Source: Leptospiraceae bacterium (GTDB lineage Bacteria; Spirochaetota; Leptospiria; Leptospirales; Leptonemataceae). Taken from it: a stretch of 64,000 bases of DNA. The notes below the pieces were generated by a model. It did no database searches, was not told the origin of the DNA, and was given only the letters and a program-made list of their open reading frames with translations. Below, piece by piece: positions 18,138-27,529 of the stretch. The position numbers were made by a program, and so were the translations under genes. Where the stretch lies: positions 1 through 64,000 of the forward strand of contig JANXCF010000009.1 in NCBI GenBank assembly GCA_025059995.1. Direction: 5' to 3'. How positions within the stretch are numbered: position 1 is the stretch's first letter; each line of letters begins with the position of its first letter.

Positions 18138-18596
18138 ATGGATAAAAGATTCAAAGAATTCCAAATCCGAGATTTGCTCGAAATCACAAAAGACAAAAAA
18201 TACGCAGTAACTGTAGCAGCTTTCGAAATCGTTGAAAACTTCGACAAACTCAATTTAGAATTAGAAAAACTTGGTTGGAAGAGCAACAAAATTTCTGTGA
18301 TTGCGATGATGTGCCTTGCTCGAAATCTAATCAAATATGACTTCATCACTGATGAGCAAAGAAAACAATTAGAAGAAGAACTTAAAAATTTAGACAACAT
18401 CCATCTAAGAAAAGCTGAGGCTCTTTTTCAAAAGAAAAAAATGCTCAAAGACTCAGAAGAAGATCTTTCAGATGAAGATATTGGTGAAATCATCACAGAA
18501 AAAGCAACCATCAATGACGATTATGACGAATCAAAATACGACGATGAAGACAATGACGAAGATTCTGATTCTTACGATGACTCCGACGACGATTAA
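18138..18596 (+). CDS. Possible RNA polymerase omega-like protein with acidic tail
   Basis: The 152-aa protein has a short folded N-terminal region that lines up by eye with RpoZ: 'IRDLLEITKDKKYAVTVAA' (omega 'EKIxNRFxLVLVAA') then 'KISVIAMMCLARNLI' (omega 'TTVIALREIEEGLI'). After about residue 105 comes an extremely acidic Asp/Glu tail to the end. A GAAGGA ribosome-binding site lies 8 nt before the ATG. It is followed 6 bp later by the DUF115 gene, and relA/spoT lies convergently beyond that. rpoZ and spoT are neighbours in many bacteria, which supports the guess weakly. Otherwise it is a hypothetical acidic protein. Confidence 0.5.
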   Translation: MDKRFKEFQIRDLLEITKDKKYAVTVAAFEIVENFDKLNLELEKLGWKSNKISVIAMMCLARNLIKYDFITDEQRKQLEEELKNLDNIHLRKAEALFQKKKMLKDSEEDLSDEDIGEIITEKATINDDYDESKYDDEDNDEDSDSYDDSDDD

Positions 18597-18602
18597 ATCC
18601 TT

Positions 18603-19859
18603 TTGCTAATTCCAAACTTTGTCTCTCGAAGAGTTAGGGTAAAAAAAATTGATTCTTTTTATATACCCGAAATCGAGAATAAGCAGTTTTACTCGTCTTT
18701 TTTAGAAAAAGAAGTAAAAAGGATTGTTTCTACTTTCCCTAAAGACATCGAAATTCTTGTCTTGATTGGAGCCGGGTTATTGCCTATTGTTGATTATCTT
18801 GTTGATTTTTTGAACCTAAAGCTCATTCTTTATTTTGAGTCTTTATGGAATTTTGAAGTTTTTCAAAAACGTTTTTCTTTAATTACAAACAATAGTTTAA
18901 TAAAAACCATCAAACATTATGAAGAACTTAAATATCATTTACAAAAATTTCCAAAAGCCATTGTTTTCCTTCATCCTTCTTACAAGCGTTTCTTTCCTTT
19001 CTTAACAGAAAGTATTTTTGCTTTTCTTCGAAACGATACCCATTCCAAAACTATCTCTAAATTTCAATACTACTGGCAGGTTCATTATGCAAAAAACCTC
19101 CAACAAAAAGAAATCCTTTTTCTTGATACTACTCTCATAAAAAAAGAAAAGATACTCTTTATTGGTAGCGGTTTCACTTTAGATGAGGACTTAAAGAATA
19201 TTGATTTTGATGAATTTTTTATTGTTGCTTCTGACTCTGCGTTGGTACCAGCTCTTTATAGAAAAATTCCTGTTGATATGGTGATTTCATTAGACCCCCA
19301 AGTTGGAACTTTGTATCACTTTTATCACTACAAAGAGAAGTTTAAAAAAATATTTTTACTTACTTGGTTAGGCGGCAGACCAGAAATCAGAAACTTTTTT
19401 CAAGAAACGTTTTATTTTCTAACTACCTTTCCGTTTGATCAAGTAATCAAAGACTATGAAGCTGATATCGTAGCACTATCCAACCCAGAACGGGATGCGT
19501 TAGGATATATCAAGGAGTTATCGTTTGAATTAGGAAAAACTATCCTTCCTATTGGTTGTGGACTTCCTTCAAATCAAAAGATGTATTATACCCCAAACAC
19601 AGGATATGATTACTTTGGTCTATTAAAAGAAAATCGGATTCAAACAAATCTTCATTATCACTATGAACTTTATCAAAACCAATCTTATAAGAGAATAAAT
19701 TTCGATAAAAAAGCTATTTCCTCAGATCAACCACAAAAAAAATTTCCAAGAAAAACTTTGAGCTCCCAACAAATCATAGCCTATCTACATCAAAAAAAAT
19801 CAGCATTGCTTTCCAATTATCCTTTTTTGAAAACCTTCTATTACTTACTTGAAGACTAA
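18603..19859 (+). CDS. DUF115 / motility-associated Maf-type protein (MptE-like)
   Basis: The core 'ILFIGSGFTLDEDLKNI' followed by 'ASDSALVPALYRKIPVDMV' and 'SLDPQ' is typical of the DUF115/MptE-like fold found in flagellin glycosyltransferases of the motility accessory factor family. At 418 aa it is shorter than usual Maf proteins (about 600 aa). An N-terminal Rossmann-like region ('EILVLIGAGLLPIVDYL') precedes the core. The start is uncertain: TTG at 18603, 6 bp after the upstream stop, is the first in frame and lacks a good ribosome-binding site. A sugar-transfer role on flagellar or surface protein is inference. Confidence 0.7.
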   Translation: MLIPNFVSRRVRVKKIDSFYIPEIENKQFYSSFLEKEVKRIVSTFPKDIEILVLIGAGLLPIVDYLVDFLNLKLILYFESLWNFEVFQKRFSLITNNSLIKTIKHYEELKYHLQKFPKAIVFLHPSYKRFFPFLTESIFAFLRNDTHSKTISKFQYYWQVHYAKNLQQKEILFLDTTLIKKEKILFIGSGFTLDEDLKNIDFDEFFIVASDSALVPALYRKIPVDMVISLDPQVGTLYHFYHYKEKFKKIFLLTWLGGRPEIRNFFQETFYFLTTFPFDQVIKDYEADIVALSNPERDALGYIKELSFELGKTILPIGCGLPSNQKMYYTPNTGYDYFGLLKENRIQTNLHYHYELYQNQSYKRINFDKKAISSDQPQKKFPRKTLSSQQIIAYLHQKKSALLSNYPFLKTFYYLLED

Positions 19860-19908
19860 TGACAAAAACGTTGTCGAATGCCAAAATCTAAAGATGACTA
19901 CAAAAAAG

Positions 19909-21963
19909 TTAATTTTTTCTTTTTGCTTCTACTACATCTTTAATCAATAGGATACTTTGGATGACTTCGTTCAATTGATCTATGTGTTCTACTTCTAACA
20001 AAAAAGTCGCTTTCATCAAACCGTTTTTTTCTTTGGGTAAATCTGCCAATGCCTTTAGAATATTGGTCTTTGTTTGGGTAATGGCTTTGACAAGATCCAA
20101 ATATAAACCTTGACGATCTTTCGCTATGATTTCGATAGCGACGGGATATACTTCCGTTAACCCAGCCCACTTCACGGAAATAAAACGTTCTACTTCATTA
20201 TTATTTTTCGGTAGTTGTTGACAATCCACACGATGGATAGTAATACCTTTCCCTCTTGTTATGTAACCGATGATTTTATCCCCAGGCACTGGACTACAAC
20301 AACCTGCATATCGAACGGGAACATCAACTTCTCCCCCTGCAATTTCAATGGGCACTTCCTTTGGATTTTTTGATGGCTTTCGTTTGATGATGATTTCTTT
20401 TTTCTTCTCGTGGGTTTCTGTCTTTTCTTTTTGTTTTTCCAGTTCTTCTTTCTTGCGGAAGAAAGCTCGAACCTTTTGTCTTGCTCGATTGGACTTTAAA
20501 TACTTGATCCAGATTGGCGATGGTTTAGGTTCACTATGTGTGATAATTTCGACTTTATCACCACTTTTGAGCTCTGTGCTCAAGGGTACAATTCGATCAT
20601 TCACCAAAGCTGATTTACAACGCAAACCCAAATCCGTATGAATCTTAAAGGCAAAGTCCAACACAGTGGCACCACGAGGCAAAGTGATAATATCAGCTTT
20701 GGGAGTAAAGACATAGATTTCATCAGGTTGTAATTCTTCTTTTAGGTTGTCCAAAAATTCTTTGGAATGCTCTAATCCCTGTTTAGCAGAAGATTGAAAT
20801 TCTTGTGTAAGTTGTTTCAATGTTTGCAGCCATTCCAATTTGCCTTTGGCATTTTGAAAATCTAAGTTATGTTTATAGAGCCAGTGAGCGGCAATTCCGT
20901 TCTCAGCTCGTTCATTCATCTCAAAAGTTCGAATTTGAATTTCTAAAGGTCTTCCATCAGGCGCTAAAACTGTAGTATGCAAACTTTGATAACCATTGGG
21001 TTTTGGCAGAGCTATGTAATCCTTAAACCTACCTGGAAGAGGTTTCCACATCGTATGAACAATCCCTAAAACAGTATAGCAATCATTCAATTCTTTAACG
21101 ATGATACGAATCCCACGCAAATCGTAAATTTCACGTATGGTTTTGTTGCCTTTTTGCATCTTTTGATAGATTGAATACAGATGTTTAACCCTCCCTTCGA
21201 TTTCAGCTGTGATATTGATTTCTTGTAATCGATTTTGAAGAACCTTCTTGATTTTTTTTAGAAAACCTTCTAACTCTGATTTGGATTGTTGAATCTCGTT
21301 TTTGATTTTTTTTGCTACTTCTGGATAGAGAGCTTCAAAGGCTAAATCCTCTAATTCTGACTTAAGTTTATACATTCCTAATCTTCCAGCTATAGGCGCG
21401 TAGATATCCAAAACTTCTCGGGAGATCCTTTCGATTTTATGGGGAAGCTGATGTTGTATGGTTTGCATATTGTGGAGTTTATCCGCCAGCTTAATGATGA
21501 TGACGCGAATATCTTCCACTGTTGCAAGCAACATCAATCTTAGGTTTTCTGCTGCTTCCTGCGCCTTAATTTCTGAAAGGTTTTCTTTATAGGAGTCTTT
21601 CTTTACTAAAGAAATTTTTGTTACAGCTTTGACCAAACGAGTAATCTCATCGCCAAATTCCTTTCGTATGAAATCTTCGTTATAGTAAGTATCTTCAATC
21701 ACATCATGAAGTAACCCAGCAGCAATTGTGGCTGGATCCATCGAAATATCTGCCAAATACAGTGCTACATGAAGAGGGTGAATAACGAAGGGTTCACCTG
21801 AAAGTCGTTTTTGATCTTTATGAGCTTCATAAGCAAGTTGGTAAGCCTTCTCAATGATTTGCAAATCTTTTTCATTTACATCTGGATGTCTTTTCTTAAT
21901 GGTTTGAATGAGCTGTTTGTAAAGGTTTGTAATCTTAAAATTTTGTAGACTATCGAGGATCAT
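19909..21963 (-). CDS. rel: RelA/SpoT bifunctional (p)ppGpp synthetase/hydrolase
   Basis: Makes and degrades the stringent-response alarmone. Counting from the ATG at 21963 (684 aa; a TTG at 21972 is also in frame), it has an HD hydrolase domain with 'AAGLLHDVIEDT'. The synthetase domain has 'YDLRGIRIIVKELNDCY' and 'RFKDYIALPKPNGYQSLHTT'. Next come the TGS domain ('DEIYVFTPKADIITLPRGAT'), the conserved Cys/His region 'YAGCCSPVPGDKIIGYITRG' and a C-terminal ACT domain. The HD motif and the synthetase core are both intact, so both activities are likely. It is divergent from ktrB with 36 bp between start codons. Confidence 0.96.
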   Translation of the reverse strand: MILDSLQNFKITNLYKQLIQTIKKRHPDVNEKDLQIIEKAYQLAYEAHKDQKRLSGEPFVIHPLHVALYLADISMDPATIAAGLLHDVIEDTYYNEDFIRKEFGDEITRLVKAVTKISLVKKDSYKENLSEIKAQEAAENLRLMLLATVEDIRVIIIKLADKLHNMQTIQHQLPHKIERISREVLDIYAPIAGRLGMYKLKSELEDLAFEALYPEVAKKIKNEIQQSKSELEGFLKKIKKVLQNRLQEINITAEIEGRVKHLYSIYQKMQKGNKTIREIYDLRGIRIIVKELNDCYTVLGIVHTMWKPLPGRFKDYIALPKPNGYQSLHTTVLAPDGRPLEIQIRTFEMNERAENGIAAHWLYKHNLDFQNAKGKLEWLQTLKQLTQEFQSSAKQGLEHSKEFLDNLKEELQPDEIYVFTPKADIITLPRGATVLDFAFKIHTDLGLRCKSALVNDRIVPLSTELKSGDKVEIITHSEPKPSPIWIKYLKSNRARQKVRAFFRKKEELEKQKEKTETHEKKKEIIIKRKPSKNPKEVPIEIAGGEVDVPVRYAGCCSPVPGDKIIGYITRGKGITIHRVDCQQLPKNNNEVERFISVKWAGLTEVYPVAIEIIAKDRQGLYLDLVKAITQTKTNILKALADLPKEKNGLMKATFLLEVEHIDQLNEVIQSILLIKDVVEAKRKN

Positions 21964-21999
21964 CTTTGACAAAAAAAAGAAACATTTTCTATTGACAAG

Positions 22000-23805
22000 A
22001 TGATTTTCAAAAAGAATTCAAAATCAAATATGATACATGACTTCAATGAATTCCATACAAAACTAAGTAATTTCTATGGAAGGATCATTTATCCCACCTT
22101 CAAGTTTATCTTTCTTTTTAACTCGATTGCATCTTTTGTTATTTTGCTCTGGGAATACGGATATGAAATCCCAAAAGCCATTGAGCCTTATGCTTTAAGC
22201 ATTATTAGAATCATAGTAGCAATCTTTCTTTTATATGAGTTTGCCAACTTATTCTTTTATAAATTCTATCAAACGTCTCTAAAAGAATACCTGAAAATCA
22301 GAAAATTAGAACTCATATTAGCTCTCATTGTTTTTATTTTGATTTTATTTGAAGGTTTTTTTATTTCTTACTTTTTTAAAACCCAAATCGTTTCTGAATA
22401 CATCGTATTGACCTTTTTGTCGATACCCCAGTTTTTGATTTTGATTAATAATTTTTTTCATTTCAGTCGATTTGTTTCGAACATTCAATATAAAGCTTTG
22501 AATCCCTCACTGGTATTTGTGATTAGCTTTCTTTTTGTGATCGTAATTGGTTTTATTCTTTTGTCTTCTCCAAAAACCCACAATAGGGATTTGTCTTGGG
22601 TGGATATTTTCTTTATTGTAGTGAGTGCCACCTGCGTGACTGGACTTTCTCCGTTAGACATCAGTAAAGACTTTAACTTAGTAGGACAGATCATCATTTT
22701 AGTCCTCATCCAGATTGGAGGTTTAGGACTCATGACCTTGACTTCTTTTTTCTCGTATTACTTAGCTGGACAAGTAAGCTTAACAAACCAAATTGTCGTA
22801 AAAGAACTCTTTAGCGACATCTCCTTAGAGAAAGCCAAAAGAACCCTAAGAGATGTGGTAATTTTTACGTTTATTATAGAATCCATTGGTGCCATTTTTC
22901 TGTATTTTAGCCTGCCAGATCAACTCATTCCCAAAGGGAAAAGCAAGATTTTTTATGCTATTTTTCATAGTGTTTCTGCTTTTTGTAATGCTGGTTTTAG
23001 TTTATTTCCTGATAGTTTATTTAGTGTTCATCAGTATTCTTTTTTTTCAATCTATACCATTATGACGTTGATTGTTTTAGGGGGATTGGGATTTCCTACC
23101 ATCAAAGACATTTTCAATAAAGCCAGAAATCATAAATATCGCTTTTCTTTGACAACAAAAATCATTTTCTTATCGAATGGAATTTTGTGGCTGAGTGCCT
23201 TTTTGGTTTTCTTTTTATTTAGTTATTTTTACAAATTGAATTTCACTCTTTCTGAAAGAATTCTTCATAGTTTGTTTTTTTCCATTACACCACGAACAGC
23301 AGGTTTCAATATTTTATCTTATAGTGATTTTCCTCTGCCTTTGATATTCTTTACTTTTCTCTTGATGTGGGTGGGAGCTAACCCCATTTCCACTGGTGGG
23401 GGTATTAAAACCACTACTTTGATCATTGCTATTCTACACATATCAGCGTTGATACGTGGAAAAAAGATGGTTGAAATCTTTCGAAAAAGGATAAGCGAAG
23501 AAACCATCATACGGGCTTATACAAATGTTTTATTGTCATTGATGACAATTTTTATTGGAATTTTTTTAATCAGTATTTTTGAGAAAATAGACTTTTTGAA
23601 GATTACTTTTGAAGTGGTTTCTGCTTATGGAACCGTAGGTTTATCAATGGGGATTACTTCTGATTTGACAAGTTTCTCTAAGATCATCTTATCTATCATA
23701 ATGTTTATTGGTAGAATTGGGATTTTAACTTTTCTTTTAGCCATCATGCCAAAAATCAAAAAAAGTAATTATCAATATCCAACTGAATATGTGATTGTAA
23801 GTTAG
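22000..23805 (+). CDS. ktrB: Potassium uptake channel subunit KtrB/TrkH family
   Basis: Membrane subunit of a K+ (Na+-coupled) uptake system. The 601-aa protein has the four repeated pore-helix/filter segments: 'VVSATCVTGLSPL', 'SVSAFCNAGFSLF', 'ITPRTAGFNILS' and 'VSAYGTVGLSMGI'. An N-terminal hydrophobic extension of about 170 residues is longer than typical KtrB. The regulatory subunit gene follows 12 bp downstream. The ATG at 22000 or an in-frame ATG at 22030 could be the start; neither has a strong ribosome-binding site. Confidence 0.94.
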   Translation: MIFKKNSKSNMIHDFNEFHTKLSNFYGRIIYPTFKFIFLFNSIASFVILLWEYGYEIPKAIEPYALSIIRIIVAIFLLYEFANLFFYKFYQTSLKEYLKIRKLELILALIVFILILFEGFFISYFFKTQIVSEYIVLTFLSIPQFLILINNFFHFSRFVSNIQYKALNPSLVFVISFLFVIVIGFILLSSPKTHNRDLSWVDIFFIVVSATCVTGLSPLDISKDFNLVGQIIILVLIQIGGLGLMTLTSFFSYYLAGQVSLTNQIVVKELFSDISLEKAKRTLRDVVIFTFIIESIGAIFLYFSLPDQLIPKGKSKIFYAIFHSVSAFCNAGFSLFPDSLFSVHQYSFFSIYTIMTLIVLGGLGFPTIKDIFNKARNHKYRFSLTTKIIFLSNGILWLSAFLVFFLFSYFYKLNFTLSERILHSLFFSITPRTAGFNILSYSDFPLPLIFFTFLLMWVGANPISTGGGIKTTTLIIAILHISALIRGKKMVEIFRKRISEETIIRAYTNVLLSLMTIFIGIFLISIFEKIDFLKITFEVVSAYGTVGLSMGITSDLTSFSKIILSIIMFIGRIGILTFLLAIMPKIKKSNYQYPTEYVIVS

Positions 23806-23817
23806 GAGCAAAACCTT

Positions 23818-24495
23818 ATGATACGACCCAAAAAAATCGCAGTTATTGGCTTAGGCGACTTTGGGAAAGCCTTAGTAAAAAAACTTAACGACCAAGGACA
23901 TGAAGTTACAGCTATCGACATTGATTTGAAAACAATTGAACAAATCAAAGATTACTGCACTCACGCAGTATGTTTGGACTCCACAGATGAATCCGCCTTA
24001 GTTGCTCAAGGAATACGAGACATGGATTTAGTGTATTTAACTTCATCAGCTAATTTTGAAACCTTAATCACCACGACAAAAATTTTGCTACAAAACTGCT
24101 CTCGTGACAAAATCATCGTTCGCTATCGAAACGAAATCCAAAAAGAAATCTTAGAAAAAATGTATAACATCCAAAACATTTTCAATCCTGACGAAGAAGC
24201 AGCAGATAACATGTCCCTTTATGCAAGACACAAATTTGTTGGAAAAAGCTATTCGATTTTAGAAAACTACGAAATATTAGAAATCGAAGTTCCTAAAGAA
24301 TTCCACCAAAAAACCATCCAAGAACTGAATGTTCGAAATGATTTTCAAATCAACATTTTACTTGTAAAATCCAAAAAAGAAGATCAAATCAAAGAAACCA
24401 AAGCCGACATGGTCCTACAAGAAGGAGATACTTTCATCATATTTGGTTCCCAAGAAAACATACAACGATTTGTTGAAAGATTTTATAAAAAATAA
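23818..24495 (+). CDS. ktrA: Potassium uptake regulatory subunit KtrA (RCK domain)
   Basis: Cytoplasmic gating ring of KtrAB. The 225-aa protein has an RCK-N Rossmann domain starting 'IAVIGLGDFGKALVKKL' (GxGxxG) with the acidic residue 'AIDID' at the end of strand 2, which binds nucleotide. An RCK-C domain covers about residues 140-223. GGAGC lies upstream of the ATG. Its stop abuts the argC stop on the other strand with no bases between. Confidence 0.95.
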   Translation: MIRPKKIAVIGLGDFGKALVKKLNDQGHEVTAIDIDLKTIEQIKDYCTHAVCLDSTDESALVAQGIRDMDLVYLTSSANFETLITTTKILLQNCSRDKIIVRYRNEIQKEILEKMYNIQNIFNPDEEAADNMSLYARHKFVGKSYSILENYEILEIEVPKEFHQKTIQELNVRNDFQINILLVKSKKEDQIKETKADMVLQEGDTFIIFGSQENIQRFVERFYKK

Positions 24496-25515
24496 TTATA
24501 ATAATCCCTCGGTTTCTTCATAACCCAACATTAGATTTAGGTTTTGCAGGGCTTGACCGGCAGCTCCCTTTACTAAATTATCAATAGCACAAACAATCAC
24601 AGTCGTTTTTCCTTTTGTGCGAAAAGAAAAATCACAATAATTCGTCTGCTGAACTTTTCTTAAATCAATACTTTCAGGAGTGTCGTAGAATCGAACAAAA
24701 GGTTCATTTTGTATCTGTTGCTTTATTTCTGTTATGAGTTCTTTATCGTTTGGAAGAACATCATTCCAATGAATAAAAATCGTAGAAAGAATCCCACGAA
24801 AAATAGGAAGTAAATGAGGAACAAACGTCAAATCACCAGAAAAACCAGAAAAGTCTTTTAGATACTGGAGTATCTCTGGTTCATGTTGGTGTTGTAAAAC
24901 TTTATAAGCACGAAAATTTTCATATACATTTGAGAATGAAAAACCCCCATCTTCGACTCTTCCCCCTGCGCCAGATACTCCAGATTTTGAGTCGATTGAA
25001 ATTGCTCGAACTCCTGCTAAATACTTTCGAAAGTAATACAATGGAATCAAAATCGATGTGGGATAACAACCGGGATTAGATACGAGTCGAGTTTTTTGAA
25101 TTTGCTCACGATAGATTTCTGTCATTCCATAGACCTTGTGCTTTAAAAGTTCAGGATATTTATGTTCAAACCCATAGAATTTTTGAAAATCCAAAAGAGA
25201 ATCCAAACGATAAGCACCACTCAAATCTACTATGATTCGGTTTTCATGAAAGAGCTGATGGACCAATTCCATCGATTCTTGATTGGGTGTTGCCAAAATC
25301 ACTGGAATACCCGATGGGATTTTTTCTTGATGGGATTGAAAAACCAAATCCCCAATTTTACTATATGCCAGTTCTGGGAAGATATCTTTTACTTTTTTTC
25401 CTTTGTATGCATTACTAGTGATATGAACGGGCTTGATAAATGAATGATCCCGAAGAAGTCGCAGTAGTTCTTTTCCCGTAAAACCACCCGCACCTAAAAT
25501 GGCAATCTCTGTCAT
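24496..25515 (-). CDS. argC: N-acetyl-gamma-glutamyl-phosphate reductase
   Basis: NADPH-dependent third step of arginine biosynthesis. The 339-aa protein starts with a Rossmann motif 'IAILGAGGFTGKELLRLL' and has the catalytic-Cys motif 'VSNPGCYPTSILIPLYY', 'SKSGVSGAGG' and the C-terminal 'KGAAGQALQNLNLMLG'. No other arg gene is next to it. It is divergent from the small 54-aa gene and convergent, with zero gap, to ktrA. Confidence 0.96.
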   Translation of the reverse strand: MTEIAILGAGGFTGKELLRLLRDHSFIKPVHITSNAYKGKKVKDIFPELAYSKIGDLVFQSHQEKIPSGIPVILATPNQESMELVHQLFHENRIIVDLSGAYRLDSLLDFQKFYGFEHKYPELLKHKVYGMTEIYREQIQKTRLVSNPGCYPTSILIPLYYFRKYLAGVRAISIDSKSGVSGAGGRVEDGGFSFSNVYENFRAYKVLQHQHEPEILQYLKDFSGFSGDLTFVPHLLPIFRGILSTIFIHWNDVLPNDKELITEIKQQIQNEPFVRFYDTPESIDLRKVQQTNYCDFSFRTKGKTTVIVCAIDNLVKGAAGQALQNLNLMLGYEETEGLL

Positions 25516-25602
25516 AATGAGAGAAAAAACGACATCAAGCTACTGACAAGGATTATTCTCAATTCGATTTGACGAAGAAAATCAAGAAAAACATTTGACC
25601 TC

Positions 25603-25767
25603 ATGAATGAGAAAACAGCAAAACTCTTGAATAAATATGCAATGGCAAAAGGCTTAAATCCAAAGAACCTCAAACGATTTTGGCTTTCTTTGAACAAAGA
25701 ACAGCGATTTCTCGAACGACAAAAGATTTTGAAAGAACTTTTAGAACTCCATAAGAAAAAATCCTAA
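25603..25767 (+). CDS. Small basic protein, 54 aa, coupled to the EpmA-like gene
   Basis: Runs ATG (25603) to TAA (25765-25767); the last base of the stop is the first base of the next ATG (TAATG), a typical coupling overlap. The product begins 'MNEKTAKLLNKYAMAKGLNP' and ends in a Lys-rich helix. It is soluble, strongly basic and predicted helical. Family unknown. The coupling and protein-like composition support a real gene; there is no clear ribosome-binding site. Confidence 0.65.
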   Translation: MNEKTAKLLNKYAMAKGLNPKNLKRFWLSLNKEQRFLERQKILKELLELHKKKS

Positions 25768-26699
25768 TGCCTAAGCTTTTGGAAGTTCAGGTATTTTCTG
25801 ATTTCTTGTATGAGATTCGAACCTTTTTTCGAAAGAAAAACTTCATTGAAGTAGAAACTCCTTTACTCAACCCTTTTTCTACCCCAGAACCCCACATCCA
25901 AGCATTCCAAATAGGGAAAGAATATTTAATTACGAGCCCTGAGTTTAATCTAAAGACCTTGGTTTCGTGGTATAAGAAAAATCTATTTCAGATTGCTCAT
26001 GTTTTTCGGAAGGGAGATGAAAGCAAGCACCACCGAAAAGAATTCTTAATGTTGGAATGGTATCACATTGATTATGATCATTTTGATTTGATGGAGGAAG
26101 TAAAAGAACTTTTGCTCTATTTGTCAGAAACCATACCCCAATTTCATAAAATCACTACTTTTCGTAAGATAAGCATCAAAGAGCTTTTTTATCAAAAATT
26201 CCAGCGAGGTTTCCATAAAGAGGATTTAATAGAAATCATACAAGAACACCAACTGACAGAATCAAAGAAGCTTGCTACATTAGAACAAGAAGAATATGAT
26301 GATTTGTTTTTCTTAGTTTTTCTTTCGTTGATTGAACCCAAATTAGAGACAGAAGAGCCATTGTTTTTGTATGGATACCCCAAAGAACTACGAGCATATA
26401 GCCGATTAGATCCTGATGACCCAGAAATCTCCTGTCGATTTGAGCTTTATTGGAAAACATGGGAGATTGCCAATGGATATTACGAGATTTCCAATCCCCA
26501 AGAACAATGGGAAGTTTTTCAACAAGAAATTCAGAAAAGAAAAAGACTCCATAAGCCCATCCCTCCCATTAGTGAGACTTTCCTTCGAGCTCTACCCCTA
26601 CCACGTTGTGCGGGCATTTCAATTGGCTTAGAACGACTTTACTTGGCTTTTCGAAATTTGAAGGACATTTCCCAAATCTCCTTTGTGGGAAAGTTTTGA
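25767..26699 (+). CDS. epmA: EF-P beta-lysylation protein-like (EpmA/GenX family, class II LysRS paralogue)
   Basis: Lysyl-tRNA synthetase catalytic core without the anticodon-binding domain, expected to attach (R)-beta-lysine to elongation factor P. The 310-aa protein has 'FIEVETPLLNPFSTPEPHIQ', class II motif 2 'HVFRKGDESKHHRKEF' followed by 'LMLEWY', and motif 3 'CAGISIGLERLYLAF'. Length and motifs fit EpmA. Neither efp nor epmB is in the window. Translation is probably coupled to the 54-aa gene through TAATG. Confidence 0.88.
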   Translation: MPKLLEVQVFSDFLYEIRTFFRKKNFIEVETPLLNPFSTPEPHIQAFQIGKEYLITSPEFNLKTLVSWYKKNLFQIAHVFRKGDESKHHRKEFLMLEWYHIDYDHFDLMEEVKELLLYLSETIPQFHKITTFRKISIKELFYQKFQRGFHKEDLIEIIQEHQLTESKKLATLEQEEYDDLFFLVFLSLIEPKLETEEPLFLYGYPKELRAYSRLDPDDPEISCRFELYWKTWEIANGYYEISNPQEQWEVFQQEIQKRKRLHKPIPPISETFLRALPLPRCAGISIGLERLYLAFRNLKDISQISFVGKF

Positions 26700-26770
26700 T
26701 TTGGTTTTTTCTCAAAGAAAATATTGCAAAATCCAGCAAAGATATATTTCTGTGATTTAGGAGTTTGGAC

Positions 26771-27529
26771 ATGAGAAGATTTATTTTGTTATTAGCTACG
26801 GTAATGTTTATTACTTATTGTCAGAGTCTTCCACTACTTGATGATAAACAAGTCAATCAAATGGGAGTAGATACCTTTCAAAAAATCAAAGCTGAAACCC
26901 CCATTGAGAAGGACCCGAAAATCAATCAATACGTTCAATGTGTAGCAAATCACATTTTATCTGTAGCTGTTGATCCAACGGGTGTTAAAGAATGGGAAGT
27001 TGTGGTTTTTCGTAGCGATATGGTAAATGCTTTTGCTTTGCCAGGCGGAAAGATTGGAGTTTACACAGGAATCCTAAAAGTTGCCAAGACCCAAGATCAA
27101 CTTGCAGCAGTAATTGGACACGAAGTTGGGCACGTCATCAAAAGACATGGAAAACAACGTATTGAATCTCACATGATTGCTGCAGGTAGTTTAAAAATCT
27201 TAGAAGGAACTGTCGTCAACAATCCAGCTATCTTAGGTGCTTTAGGAGTTGGTGTGCAATATGGTATCATTCTTCCTTTCTCAAGAACCCAAGAAAGTGA
27301 AGCTGATACTGTCGGATTAGAACTCATGGCAAAAGCAGGTTTTCATCCCAGAGGAGCAATCGAACTCTGGCAAAACATGAAAGAACTCTCAGGACCAAAA
27401 GTTCCTGAATTTTTATCCACTCACCCAGCACCTGAAACACGTATCAAAGAACTACAAGAAAAACTACCACAAGCATTACTCATTTATGAAACAGTATCAA
27501 AAACCAAAAATGTTGATTGTAAAGTGTAA
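26771..27529 (+). CDS. M48 family zinc metalloprotease (lipoprotein-type)
   Basis: Periplasmic or outer-membrane-associated peptidase for protein quality control, like LoiP/BepA. From the ATG at 26771 (252 aa; AGGAG lies 7 nt upstream) it has a hydrophobic N-terminus with a possible lipobox ending in Cys near residue 18 ('MFITYC'). The zinc site is 'AAVIGHEVGHVIKRHG' (HExxH), and the third ligand is in 'RTQESEADTVGLELMAKAGF'. A TTG at 26765 is excluded because it touches the ribosome-binding site. It overlaps the next gene by one base (TAATG). Confidence 0.9.
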   Translation: MRRFILLLATVMFITYCQSLPLLDDKQVNQMGVDTFQKIKAETPIEKDPKINQYVQCVANHILSVAVDPTGVKEWEVVVFRSDMVNAFALPGGKIGVYTGILKVAKTQDQLAAVIGHEVGHVIKRHGKQRIESHMIAAGSLKILEGTVVNNPAILGALGVGVQYGIILPFSRTQESEADTVGLELMAKAGFHPRGAIELWQNMKELSGPKVPEFLSTHPAPETRIKELQEKLPQALLIYETVSKTKNVDCKV

